From Ichthyophonus hoferi (taxonomy: Eukaryota > Opisthokonta > Ichthyosporea > Ichthyophonida > Ichthyophonidae), in contig NAOQ01000044.1 in the NCBI GenBank assembly GCA_002751075.1, positions 48,574 through 84,857 on the forward strand: 36,284 nucleotides of DNA. The letters run 5' to 3'. A program made the translations under genes and the position numbers. Every line of letters begins with the position of its first letter. Within the stretch, counting starts at the first letter, position 1. Below the pieces are notes generated by a model. That model was not told the DNA's origin. It was given only the letters and a program-made list of their open reading frames with translations, and searched no databases. Below are positions 1 to 12,069 of the stretch, piece by piece.

Positions 1-26
1 AATAATAAATAATAATAATAATAATA

Positions 27-115
<89 letters not shown>
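1..115. repeat. (AAT)n trinucleotide microsatellite
   Basis: Near-perfect AAT/TAA repeat from the window edge to about 115, with occasional interruptions (for example a G near 85). It is cut by the window start, so its full length is unknown. Confidence 0.97.
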
Positions 116-784
116 GCCAGTTTTAAATTACATGAAAAGTCATTATGTAATAGAATGAAAATTAAGGTGTTTAGGTAAAATAAATGTAATAATCTTGTGA
201 TATGCTTTTTGTTTTGGACAAGATAATGAGATGACTCCTAGTAAAGACATAGTAAAATTTAGACGTCAAAGTCCATCACTAATTTTAAATTCTGATGCTA
301 AATAGTCTGAACCAAGTTGATGACAGCATTATTTCCAATTAGGAAATCATAATCAGAAGCAATCATGCTACTCCTTACAATTTCCAATTCTATTATATGA
401 TCTCAAAACTTACAAGGCTACCATGATTTCAGAGCATCAAGAGATGCTGGAATAGCTACTTACTCAGTAACGCAAGATACTATGCATCACAGCCATCGTA
501 TTATATATATATATATATATTATAGAATATATTCTTCTACGTCCAAGTAAATTAGTAAATATGTGTAATAACCCAACAACTTTACTATAAATATTATTAT
601 TAAAGAAATAAACTAGAAAGGTTAACGCTTGGCTTCTCAAATGTGATGTGTATAAAAGATTGTTAGCACAACTAACTTTTATTTGTGGTTTTAAACATGC
701 AAGCATGATAAGAGACAAGAAGATATCAAAATAAATTAAACAATCAGCTTGTGTCTGATTAAAAAGCATCAAAAACTATTACCT
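116..784. other. AT-rich spacer, no gene seen
   Basis: No motif-bearing reading frame was found. A short (TA)n run lies at about 500-520. The longest open frame here (minus, 464-772) is hydrophobic and low in complexity, and has no recognisable domain. Confidence 0.6.
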
Positions 785-1114
785 GAAGATTACTCATCCT
801 AGGCCAATTGATTGTGCTTCACGAATCTCAAGAGGGCCAAAACACAGTATTAAGATATTTCCATCTGGAGAAACTTTATTCTGAAGAAAACCAGAATCTC
901 TAATCTAGACAAAGCCTTGCTTTCCATTAACTTTTTTAAAAAATAAAAGAATACACACTCATCTAGCCCCTGATTAAAGAACTATCACAAAATACACAGC
1001 TACAGTACCCAATCCAGAAACAGGAGAGATTAAGTCCATTGATAAATACTTAACTTTCATTTATCACCAACTGAATGATAGATAATAAGAAGTTAGATAG
1101 ATATTTTAATAAGC
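785..1114 (+). repeat. Left LTR of the fossil copia element
   Basis: Aligns along its length with 6080-6420. Shared landmarks include GAAGATTACT at the start, CACTCATCTAG in the middle (958-968 against 6265-6275) and GATATTTTA near the end. The ends are estimated to within about 10 bases because both copies are diverged. Confidence 0.8.
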
Positions 1115-4100
1115 TTATGGGCCCTTCTTGCACGCTTCCACCTGCATTTTCTCATACACCTTCACATCCACATAAACACAAACCTACTTCCAAAATGGTA
1201 TTTCATACCCAAAATTTAATGAAAACTCTTTTCATAAAGGAAAAACCCTACCAATTACCACACTCTTACCAGCGTTATTACCATCTGTAACAAAACACTT
1301 TGTGACATCTGTGTCTCTATTTTCTGAAGATTTATTTTCACCTGTTATTACAAAATTCATAGCTACTTTATCAATAACTATAACCTTACTGACATAACAT
1401 AATTACACTTCCAACATACAAAACCTTACACAAACACAAACAATTATGGTAGAAAACAATACTCCATCATCTTAAACTGTATCACAAGAAATAACAACTA
1501 TCCACAAAGAACAATTATGGTTCTTTGTACAATCAAACACATAATGAGATAGCATTATTAACCAAAACATGCAAAATTCTATGGCAAAGTAAAAGCTCTT
1601 GGTATATACTCATCTTTACTTATAGCCATGGATACCAATTCCTAAGATTTAACTGGTTTTCCATCCAGATCAAAGTCTTGTTTAACACAACAGATTCCAA
1701 CTCCCTCTCAATAATAGCAACTTGCACTGGCTTTAACACAAAGAAGCTTTGACACTGTCAGATTTTTCCTGCAACAGACCAACCCCAAATGACTTCTTAT
1801 AGGTAATTCTCAGCCCATGCTTTAGGATTAGAAGGAAGAAATACAAATGATATGTAATTATAATTGTTCAAATAGATTAATCATTTCTTCCACTTATGCT
1901 GAACAGTCTATTCTTAAGGAAATGCTTCAATTATTGTCTGATAAGGTGCTCTACCATTCTAATATCTATTATTTCATTAGTTTCAATAAAGATTACAATG
2001 TTTCCAACAAAAATCTAGACGTCACACAATGGGCTTATGGCAAAATTGAACTATTTGATTTATATTATAGAACTACTATGGAGCATTTAATTAATTGCAC
2101 ATAAAGCACTTTAACTGAGATTAAATTCAGACACATCAGAACCCCTACTCAGTCCCTGACATGACATACTGGTCTAACTAACTACCCTGAAGAATTTGAC
2201 CTTGAAATCCCAGCACAAGCCCGAGTCTTATGTGCAATTACTTTTGTATCATCCAGACCCAACCTTTACCTGATTCTAGGTTTAATCCAAGGTTACCAGC
2301 AACCAACTTGGCTAGTCCTCTACACAGCAACGGCCAGAATAGAAACACCAATCCATGAGTACTAACAGGTTACTCAATATATGGCACAAGCTGTCAACAA
2401 AGATTAGGGGTATATGCAGCACCCATAATAAACACACTGTCATTATCACACTGAACCCTACGTTACTCATAGTATACAAAAATGTTTGCTAAACAAGAAC
2501 AGACCAAACTATAATAGGATGGTTTCTCCCTCAAAATGGATGCCAGCACCCCTTGTACATTAAGTAGCATAACATGTTTCACTAACATGGCTGCATCAAT
2601 CATCAAGCCCACACAACATGAATTCTGTTCTGGTAATCCACAATTACCACAGATAAATATGCCAACAACTCATAACTCAGAACCCCACCACATAGCCATG
2701 CCAACACCTCCCTCTACTATCACAGAAGATACTCTTGCTTAAGAGTCAATATTCCCGTATACCAACTTCCCTCTTGGAAGTTTTCTGGCTGATAATGGCT
2801 GCTCATAACCCATCAGTATGCATCATAAATCCTTCACCAATCTCATTTCTGACAAAGTCAACTTTCACCTCACTAATGGCATAGTAAGTCATGTCACTCA
2901 TCATGGCTCCATTACCCTCCATTCTTACTTGAATAGTATTACTCACGACATCATCCTACATCATGTCTTTTATGCCCCAGGCATAAATTACAACTTGTTC
3001 TCTATCACAGCCCTGCAAAGACAAAAATGCACAATAAATTTCAATAATGATGTAGTTACCATCGTTAAGGGCATTATTTTTCTACTTCGTTGCTATCATT
3101 GGTAGGAGCATATAATTCTCTCCTAAGCCCAATTACTACTATGTCCAGACTGCCACCTTAAATCTGACTACATCACCTACTATAGCTTCTCAACTGAATA
3201 CGTTACCCTTAGTCCTAGCAAGCATACACCCCTTATGGTCTAATTAGTACAACTACAACACACTCATTTTGTGAATCTCCATGGTCACCAATCCTCCAAA
3301 ATATTGATCTAGGACTGTTTTTTCTTACTGTTTGCTACATGCAAGAGTCCCATATTGGGACGATCTGACACTTCAAATTTATGCATTATTTACCTATGCA
3401 GTACATGACCACTAATAATATATACATCAAAACTACAAACAATTAACGTCATGCAACACCTGTACTGCCACTAAAATTATAGCCAGTCCATTTCTTTTAA
3501 GTAGGACGCATGCAACACGTCTCCTAGAGATCATCTACAGTTATATAGTAGGCCCTTTACGTGTCCCTTATCCCTTATAGTGGCTACCGTTTGTTTGTAT
3601 TCTTCATTGACGACTTAAGCACAAATATAAGGTCCCCATGCTCTTTCAACAGTTATTGAAAGCATCCTTCGCCAAACTCTCCTCCTACACACTTTTACAT
3701 TATATACTGACCAAGGAACAAAATATTCTCTTGCCCTGCTCCTCAATTAGTTGACCTCTTGGGTAATTATGCAACATACCACTCTCCCTTATGTACCATT
3801 ATTAGATAGCAGTTTTGAGCACATAATTCACCAGAATGTCATTATGGCCAAAGTTGCTCTACATTTAGCCACGGTTGCTCACCTGTTCTGGGACTGCATC
3901 AATCATTCAAGTGGCAGTCTTTACTTACAACATCATGTCAACAATGGTACTCCCTGCATGCTATGGCATTCCCAACCTGTGCCAATTTATCTTCTATGCA
4001 TCTTTGAGTGCAAGGTATACAACTGCACTAATCTCGCTATCTACCTTTCCCAGTTCACCCTCGGAGGTTGCCAACTTTACCTCCTCAGATACTTGGATAT

Positions 4101-6079
4101 TATGAATAACTGAATTGTTTTGAATTGAGAGCTTCATAATATCACTATTAAATAAAATTGTATTTTTTTAATAGGCACTCTTCTCTTTAACCCCCCTGAA
4201 ATGCTCCTAATTGATTCCTTCCTTCCCACCACTATACCTTTGGGTTCTATTTTTGAGAAATCATAGACAGTTCTCACAAACATTGACTATGATGACCACA
4301 ACCCCCACAGGAAATTCCGTTCAAGAGAGATTATGTATGCTTAAGAAATTCCCTCATCTCCACCCAATTCACTGCTGATCTCACGTCTTTATGTCAGTGC
4401 CCAATTGTTTTCTTGTCCTGATGAGAGAAAGCATAAATTGTAGCACTGAGCCAGATGAGGACTTTAAACTACGCCATTACAACAGATATGCCCTCCTAAC
4501 TACCAAAAATGCCTGCCAATATGGTCAACACCAGCAACCACCTTTACCACTCCTGTTCAACGCGTTGGCCTCTACAAATGAAACATCTACCCTGGTAATT
4601 TTTGCAGATTTAAAGAACTGTAAGGAGGCCATGAGATTCATTGGCAAAATTCAATGGATCACAACTATGTACAAAGACAGCTCAACAATCAATGAGTTTT
4701 GTACTTTGATGCTTATACTTAAAAAGGAAATCACAAGGGATGCCACTGTTCTATGCAGTTTATGAGTATACCACAGATAGCGAGATTAACCTGGGATGAT
4801 TAAGTAGTACACGGCCAGATTCTGTGCACAAGGCAGTATAAAGGTTAACAACAACGACTTTGTCAACATGCCATCCCTGGTCACCAGGTTTGCTACTGTC
4901 CACATATAGATGTTACGTCCGCCTATTTACATGCTATCTTATTTTCATCCATATATATATATACCAACCACAAACTATGCAGGACTTGGACAAACCAAAA
5001 TGAATATGTAAACTAACTGGGTATTTATATAACTTGCGCGTTAGTGGCTTTAGATAGAACGAGATCCTTGATACATTTCTTTAATTACAAGGCATGAATC
5101 TTTCCAACAAGGGCCCGTGTTTCTACACCTTTTCGAATAGCAGTTGTTTCCTGGCCCTATATGGTTACATTGATAACGTACTTATTGTATCTGAGCACAT
5201 AGCTGATAAGGATGCCCTAATATCATAATTTAACAAGAAGTTTCACACTAAGAATCAAAAATGACCTACTAGTTTTCTTGGTTTTACAATCAAGAAGTTT
5301 GACAAAAGTGTCAAACTCCCACAGACTGGGTTCATCAAAGAACTTGTCAAATCAGAAGAATAAGAGAACGGCTGACCAACTCACTCTCCCATACTGCCAA
5401 AGCACATAAAGGAGGCAGCAAATAAGACTACCAAATTAACACTACATAACAAAACAGTATTGCAGATTCTAGTAGGATGCATCCTTTAGATAGCCAAATA
5501 TAGATAATCTGGCTCTTAATTCACAGTCAACTATCTCACAAGGCATGTGAAGAAACCTATGAAAACCAAATGGGAGATGGTTATGCACCTGCTGATGTAT
5601 TTAACAACTACCGTTCAAGAACGCATAATTTATAAGATAGGTCCTTTCATGCTTATTGCACTCTTTGATGCCAATTTCAATTTTGCTTCTGACCCATGAT
5701 CAACATACAGCACATCTGGGTGCATGATCTACTTGGCTGGAAAACCAATTGGGCTGGCTGCCCAAGGAACAATTGATTACCATTTTATCTACAAGGAAAA
5801 GTGAGTATATTGCCATGTTTATGGTATGTCGAAATATTATATACATTAGCCCACCTTGAATGTTTATGCATCGGGGTTGGATGTGTAAAACGACATGCAG
5901 GCAACCAATCTGCAATATACCTCATCAAATAGAGCGGCGTTTCAAGAAACACTAAATACATCAAAATGCATTATTGGTGCATTAGAGATTGTGTCACCAA
6001 TGAGGAGGTTGAAGTATTTTGTCCTTCAAAATTAATGATTGCCGATTACCTAACCAAGGCAATATTCTCTATAGACTAG

Positions 6080-6420
6080 AAGATTACTACTTTCCATTAT
6101 ATTAATTCTAAATCAATTAATTATGCTCCAATAACCTCAAGAGGAGCCAAGTACCACTCGGATATATTTTTCCAGAGCAAGCCTTCATTCTGGGACAAGC
6201 TGGATTTTCTAATCCAGATAAAGCCACCTTTTCCTTTGCTTCCTCCAAAGATAAGAGAGTACGCACTCATCTAGTCATTGATAAAAGGACAGTCGTCAAC
6301 TACACAACTATCATAACAACTTCAGAGATAGGAGAAATTCAATCCTTTGATAATGACTTAATCCTCAGACATCACCAATAGGATGATAATAGGAAGTCAG
6401 GTCGATATTTTATTATAAGT
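6080..6420 (+). repeat. Right LTR of the fossil copia element
   Basis: Partner of the left LTR, directly after the RNase H remains. Order and spacing of the shared blocks match 785-1114 with small length differences. The last bases are uncertain. Confidence 0.8.
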
Positions 6421-6899
6421 TTTGTTAATATTGCACATCATTCTTGTTGCAATAACTTGGTGCCAATACTAGAGGTTGGAGGTATTAAAGCTTTGAAAGT
6501 CCATTGGACAATAGTTACTTGATCAGATTGATCATCTTTATTACTAATATAACACTGGTATGATTGAAATATTACGATCATGCATACAATCGCTGATGTC
6601 ATGATTACGAGATTCGTGAAGTCTAGATTAATAACTTAGCTGATCTTGATACCATGCTAATAAAATGATATCAGGAACTGTCTTCTGAAAGCAATATTAT
6701 TGGATTGTTGTAAATATTTTATTGGCAAGGTAAATACCATAGCAGTATATATATTGCTATATATTATTATTTTATATAAGTTAATAGAGTAGTCTGTTAT
6801 TGATGATTGGCTCTTCGTAGAAGTATCTTCAGCTGAGCTAGCGCTAGAAATGGCTAATTAATCCGATTTTTCAAGACATAGTTGATTATAGGTTTCATA
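6421..6899. other. Spacer, no gene seen
   Basis: AT-rich sequence between the copia element and the first module copy. It contains a short ATAT-rich run near 6745-6775 and nothing else recognised. Confidence 0.5.
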
Positions 6900-8360
6900 G
6901 AAGGCGTGTATGCAGACTCCTTAGGCAACTAGATAGGCGAGAGATCTGTGCACTGTATTGTACTCATGCGTTATTGGTGGAATAGGCATCACAATAAAGA
7001 TACGATAATTATAGAATATAGGTCAAATATTTTCTAATCATTAAGATAATGTATATATAATAAATGTAAAACTTTTTTTTGTAATGGTTTAAACCTCCTT
7101 ACCCGTGTTTATTGTTAATTGCTTCCGTTCCTTTTATGTTTACTTCAACATTCGCTTATCGCGGTTGTCAATCTTAGTTCATCAATGTCAGTCTTGGTTC
7201 ATCATGTGGAAACCTATCCTACCATAAGATCTTTATTGGCTAATGCAATTCATAGAAGATCACTGAGGCCCACTAGAATTATCTGGTCTTGTTTCGATGA
7301 TCTACTACTATTGTGTTCTCATATAAATGGTTCTTTAATTAACTCACTCATTTATGCTCCCATTCTATTGACAAATCAGTTTACCTAATTAAGAACGTTT
7401 CAGTCGATAATATCGGACCAATCATTTCATGACCCGCTTGTACTCGGCCAAGCTTTGTTCACATTCGGATTTAACAATCTTGCAACACTTTATTTAGTGT
7501 ATTATTAGCTTAACACATTACCGCAATACTAGTGTTAAAAGCTGTTATCAGATAACATAAAACTTAGCACTTGATTAACTGTGTTGAATTTACAATGTCA
7601 TATGTCGTTTCCTATAGGCTGATTAGGTATCCCTCTTTTGGGCTATTAGGTAATTATTACTTTAAGGGTGGGGGGACAAATTACGAGTAAAGCCCATTAC
7701 TGTTAGTAGTAATTGGTCCTCTTTTAAATAATAACGTATTTAAGGATCTATCTGGTCTGGATCTGGGGCGCGGGGTTCAATTAGATAGTTGGTACCGCAG
7801 GCTCTGAGAGCAGAGATTTAGATTGTGATAGAACTGTCTGGAAAGCTGGAACACAGATAACTAAGTAAATTATGTCACATACAATCATAGCATCATGGCT
7901 AATTAAATTTGAGCATTATTAATAGTTAATTCAGAACTGTTACCCATTCATCAAACAACTCTTAGCTAGTTAAGTCCACGTAGTATTAAACAATTCTAGC
8001 TGTGCTAATAATAATGACGGTCTAGTCACAGTACCTAAACAGTTAGCAATATATGCCCTACAGATACCATCACTACACTACACAGTAACTATATGACCTG
8101 CAGACTTCATTAACACTTATTTAAAATTAACTTCACACTGGTGTCCTGTGATGTGTAGCTGAAAGTCAAGTCATCTAAGGTAGTATGAATCTCGGTTGTC
8201 TTTTAATTGGTCTAATAGTTGTGACGTTGATAATAGTAACCTCGTCAGGGCTAAGATGTTGGCCTCTGAGGAGTCTAGTGAAAGAGATGCTTTTTCTTTA
8301 TCGATTGATTTGATTTGATCAGGAGTATAGATAGACTCGATCTTCGTGGAGGAATCCATG
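6900..8360 (-). repeat. Module copy C, decayed, unrecognised
   Basis: Minus-strand copy of a sequence that recurs on the plus strand at 19400-19800 and 21830-22200. The shared core (7230-7285, reading ATTCTAGTGGGCCTCA on the minus strand) ends a frame containing ILVG. It is followed by a CCAATAAAGATC box. About 290 bases on lies a conserved ATG block (minus, 6987-6989) followed by a frame reading MPIPPITHEYNTVHRSL; the equivalent frame in copy A starts MSRAAKAFEYNYQYSDL. At the upstream end, 8171-8359 is open on the minus strand for 62 codons starting MDSSTKIESIYTPDQIKSID, hydrophilic and Ser/Leu-rich. No known family was recognised. It could be a decayed gene family, an unknown transposon or an old viral insert. 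Confidence 0.6.
8171..8359 (-). CDS. Hypothetical 62-aa ORF in module copy C
   Basis: Open from ATG at 8359-8357 to a stop at 8171. The product is polar, with a predicted helical stretch around SEANILALTRLLLSTSQLLD. It has no signal peptide or membrane segment. It sits at the far 5' end of module copy C and could be a first exon. No related frame was found at the matching place in copies A and B, so it may be chance or lineage-specific remains. Confidence 0.3.
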   Translation of the reverse strand: MDSSTKIESIYTPDQIKSIDKEKASLSLDSSEANILALTRLLLSTSQLLDQLKDNRDSYYLR

Positions 8361-9423
8361 TATTTATGTATTTTTCTTGGTATATTACATAGACATAATC
8401 AATTCCATTTAAATATTTAAATAATTTGATGCAATGACTTAATCAGCCGCTTACTTATTATATACTTTATTAACATTTTCTTTATAATTCTAGTCGTCCG
8501 CGAGTCTAGAACCGTGAAAAACGTTTTTGCAGGTAACTTTCTTTTATACTTGTACAAACTTGTAGGACCAAGAGTTTAAACGTGTACATGGAACCATTAT
8601 ATATACTATATGTAATACTATGATTCTAATAAATTCAAACGTATCTAGTAATAAAAATATGCTCGGTATAGTTACTAAGATAGCACTCCTACTAGTCAAC
8701 GTTTTTTTGTGTATAAAAGTCTATACTATATATATGTAAACTATCATATGTGCCTTGCTACGCTACCGAGTAAGTGATGGATCCAGGAGTTTTTTCCTGG
8801 AATCGTAGAGACCTTGGAAAATATATGATTGCATAATGTAAGTGAGAATTGTAAACTACTTTCAGCATGCCCCTGAAAGTTACAAACCCGCTTGTTTAAA
8901 AAAAAACATTTAATTAACGTATCCTTGGATTTAACCAATAATCACACACTCGACATGCAAGGGACCTACCAAGGTCGTGTATACCTCAATTTTAATTCAA
9001 GATTAACCTATCTGTACGCAATATCTCTGACCACCATTAACAGCAAAAACAGCAAGATACTATGATACACTATTAACTTAAGCTGTAGTTCGAAACTATT
9101 ATCATGAGACGTTGAAGGCTGACAACAGGATCGTTATCTATTATCCTAAACCAAGATAGGTTTATTATTAACAACCTCTCCAATAGTGAAGAATAATCTC
9201 TAATGATCACTTAACGGCAGTATTTATCTAATCTTTACCCTGGTTAAATCCCGCTCATTTACCTATGATTATGATTATTCTTATCTATCGACTAAATAAC
9301 AAACTAATAATCTACTCAATGTATCCAAATATGCAGCAGTGAAAATCGTGCGTATAAAATAGTAATTAGAACCAATGATTAATTAATTCCGATGCTATAG
9401 ATTATTAAAAGCAAATTACTAAA
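8361..9423. other. Spacer, no gene seen
   Basis: AT-rich. The open frame on minus at 8744-8938 shows no domain and no codon-like pattern. Nothing else was recognised. Confidence 0.5.
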
Positions 9424-9594
9424 ATGCAAACCAATTGGATAAAAACGCAGTGCATGGAAAATGCAATTAAGCTCTACAATGCGATTAGTTTAAATTCAGT
9501 CAATCGCGTCACGTCATTGATATCAGCTGGATTTGTGAAAACGAAAGATCCAGTACAATACTGTTTTGAAAATGAGAATGAGAACATGGCTTGA
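9424..9594 (+). CDS. Short hypothetical ORF, weakly ankyrin-like
   Basis: A 56-codon frame beginning MQTNWIKTQCMENAIKLYNA and ending ENENENMA. The middle, AISLNSVNRVTSLISAGF, has the length and leucine/alanine placement of an ankyrin helix pair, but one half-repeat is far too little to call the family. No second repeat follows in frame. A second unrelated open frame lies at 9677-9892. It could be an exon, a decayed gene piece or chance. Confidence 0.25.
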   Translation: MQTNWIKTQCMENAIKLYNAISLNSVNRVTSLISAGFVKTKDPVQYCFENENENMA

Positions 9595-10380
9595 AATAAA
9601 CGAACTGCATCTTTCCAGTAAATTTCAGGTATTTAAGCCAAGTAATAAAGTACCAGGACTGTGAATATGAAACCTAATGAATTCCATAGCAGGAAAAAAT
9701 ATCAAGAATTTGAATGCACGTACAGTAATTAATAACTGTATTCTAGAAATTATTAAAATAGAAATTAAATGTCACTTTAACGTGCCATACACAAATTGTA
9801 TATTTTTGAGTTTCACTATAGCTTCTGGAATATTGGCTGTGAATTTTTTCTTACCAGAGAGTGCCATTTATTCTTTAGGAGCTAATTTATGATAGATAAC
9901 TCAGCAAAGAGGTGGAAAATAGGAACAGATTTAACATGGTGTAATGGTTGACATATTTGTATATATTCTGCATCATATACCACTAAATTACCAGCTAATC
10001 TGAGTAGTGCATAGATCTATTAATTTGCTAAATCACTTCTAATGTTATGCAAAAATGAACAAAAGGCGGATCTATATCAATTAGTCGACACTTCATTGAG
10101 ATATGGGTTATTACCAATAACCAATATATAAATATATACATATTAAGGCCTCAATGAAGTCATCACTTACATCATGCATATATATACTCATGATTAGTAT
10201 GACTGCTCTATATCATTATTTCTAAAATATTAATTATCCTTTATGATAGAAATATAAAACAGGCTAGCAATATTATACACTGTACGGGGTCCTTTATAAG
10301 CAAGATTCCTGTATATACATGCATTCTAAGCTTTTGCTTTACAAAAATATATATTAAAGTCTGGACACGATATATATCCA
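9595..10380. other. Spacer with one uninformative ORF
   Basis: Contains an open frame at 9677-9892 (71 aa, start MNSIAGKNIKNLNARTVINN, hydrophobic second half) with no recognised motif. The rest is AT-rich with TATA-like runs. Confidence 0.4.
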
Positions 10381-10384
10381 TGCA

Positions 10385-10670
10385 ATTTTAATGCATGCAT
10401 GCACACAAACACAATGTACACGCAAATGTAAAAGTGTGTGTCTGTATTGTCAAGCATATATATCAAACGCGTGTACAGTTGTCACGTATGTGTGTAAGTG
10501 TGGGTATATGTGCATCACAAAATGTGTATCTATATTGTGTATATGTGCATTCGCCGAGTATATATATGTGATTTATGTTTGTATTTCATATGAGCCCCTG
10601 TGTTAATAAGTGTAAGCAGATATGTTTTTGTGCACATATTACATGTATGTACGTGTGAGTGTATTGTAAA
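10385..10670. repeat. Imperfect TG/TA-rich low-complexity tract
   Basis: Long alternation of TGTGTG, TATATA and GTGTAT words with many interruptions. The open frame at 10391-10606 is a by-product of the repeat (Cys/Tyr/Val-rich). Confidence 0.7.
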
Positions 10671-10920
10671 TAATAATATGTAAGACAGTGGGCACATGAG
10701 GATCAGGCTGTAGAATGTTAAATATCAAATGAAGTTATAATAAAGCTAATAGTATGAATGCATAGCCTTGTTAATGTGAAAATAGAAAAGGAATAGTGGT
10801 AACTATATACGTAAAAGATTCTAAGGCTTTACGCAATGCCTAAATTTCGCTTGCTCTGATGATAACAATTTGTTGAGAAAATTAGAAAGATGAACGCTCA
10901 CTACGGGCAAAACACATAAG

Positions 10921-11058
10921 GTAACAAAGGACAACACAGTGTAATAGGAGACAATACAATGTAATAGAAGAGAACACAAGGAAATCAAAGATAATACAAG
11001 GTAAGAAAAGATAACACAGTACCGGAAAATAACATAAGGTAACACAGGGTAGCACAGG
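10921..11058. repeat. 20-bp minisatellite, about 7 units
   Basis: Units begin at 10921, 10941, 10961, 10981, 11001, 11021 (18 bp) and 11039. The consensus is close to GTAATAAAAGACAACACAG. Units differ at several positions, so the array is old. The overlapping minus-strand hydrophobic frames (10821-11081 and 10882-11064) are artefacts of this array. Confidence 0.8.
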
Positions 11059-11135
11059 AAACATGAGATAATGAAACGCAATACAGATACAATGCGGGAA
11101 ATGAATGATTTACATGTAATAAACAGGATGAGGTT

Positions 11136-11342
11136 TTATAGTGGTACTTTATCAACCGGATCAAATTTAATAGAATGCATTGGGGTCTGAAATTCTGAAA
11201 TTCTAATTTTTACTAATATAAATTTATGATTGTTAGGTTGATCATGCATAACGGTCCAATAGACTTTATTTTGTGCTTTGCATTGTATGGTTTCCCTGCA
11301 TTGAGCACTTATCTTTTGAATACTTCTTGTCATGCTATCCAA
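11136..11342 (-). CDS. Exon-like ORF, unknown, partial
   Basis: A minus-strand open frame of about 68 codons ending at 11136. It includes NKVYWTVMHDQPNNHKFIL and ends FDPVDKVPL. The first in-frame ATG gives a slightly shorter product, and an AG just upstream could be a splice acceptor. Part of it (about 11200-11275) resembles the plus strand at 20885-20975 at both base and protein level (VYWMVKVDEPTPKEY), so it probably belongs to the same repeated family as the modules further right. The function is unknown. Confidence 0.35.
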   Translation of the reverse strand: MDSMTRSIQKISAQCRETIQCKAQNKVYWTVMHDQPNNHKFILVKIRISEFQTPMHSIKFDPVDKVPL

Positions 11343-12069
11343 TTGCCATTGTCTTAAAGATTACAAAGTGAGCGACTACCATATTATTGATATTATTGGT
11401 TAGTAGCTCGCAGACTCTGTTAGATAATTTTAACCCTTAATGGGAAATATAAGTCCGCCTGTAGAAAATGCTTTTCAATATATGCAGTTGCATTTTTTCT
11501 AATAAATAAATGTAAATATATATATACATATTTCACAAATCTTCATCAACAAAATTATCTTGGATTCCCGGGTTGGATAGCAATTTAAGGCACGATCATT
11601 AGAACACACGATATCCAGTCAATAAAACAATGTTGTTGCTAATTTTATGCCGGTTAAGTTTGATATAAGCATGTTAATAGACCAATGATCACGACTATAA
11701 TACGGGAGATGAGGGTGGATTCCGTCGGGGTGTTACGTTTTTGCTTAATCTGGCTTAATAAGAAAATGATTATCACCAATAGGATCAAGGGAGGGAAGGA
11801 AGCCAATCGGTCATAGGCCTTGGGCACCATTGACATATAAACTAACCGTCATTATACGTACTGTGTGCAGAAGTTGTTTGTTGTTAATTTGATTTTGTTT
11901 TTTGCATTTTATTGAATTTTATTCGATTGTTAGTCTTACGCCATCATTCTGTTTAATATGTGTATTATATGTATTGTAATACATCAAAAAGTGTAGAGAA
12001 CCTCTATTCAACTATAATTTAGCTAGGATCAACGCATGAACGATTACATAAAGTATATACAATAATAAT
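11343..12069. other. Spacer upstream of the 12070 gene
   Basis: AT-rich. It holds a CCAAT motif at about 11775 and a TATA-like AGTATATACA at about 12050-12059, roughly 10-20 bases before the ATG at 12070, which is unusually close for a TATA box. The minus-strand frame at 11654-11836 has no recognisable motif. Confidence 0.4.

Larger units (their letters stand above)
785..6420 (+). mobile_element. Fossil Ty1/copia LTR retrotransposon
   Basis: An old, broken copy of a Ty1/copia element on the plus strand, about 5.6 kb with two LTRs. Parts follow the copia order: gag-like sequence about 1150-2500, protease and gag-pre-integrase about 2770-3110, integrase remains about 3200-4110, reverse transcriptase about 4820-5340, and RNase H about 5640-6080. 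The protease/pre-integrase part shows the phrase FYAPGINYNLFSI. The RNase H end shows ADYLTKAIFSID just before the right LTR. Integrase before reverse transcriptase is diagnostic of copia rather than gypsy. The frames are interrupted many times (well over ten breaks by eye) and no part can be functional. By eye the LTRs are only about 65-70% identical, so the insertion is old. Target-site duplications and a primer-binding site were not resolved. Confidence 0.9.

Noticed and set aside
7760-7800. GGGGTTCAATTAG, tRNA T-arm-like
   Set aside because: No matching D arm, anticodon arm or acceptor stem could be paired around it.
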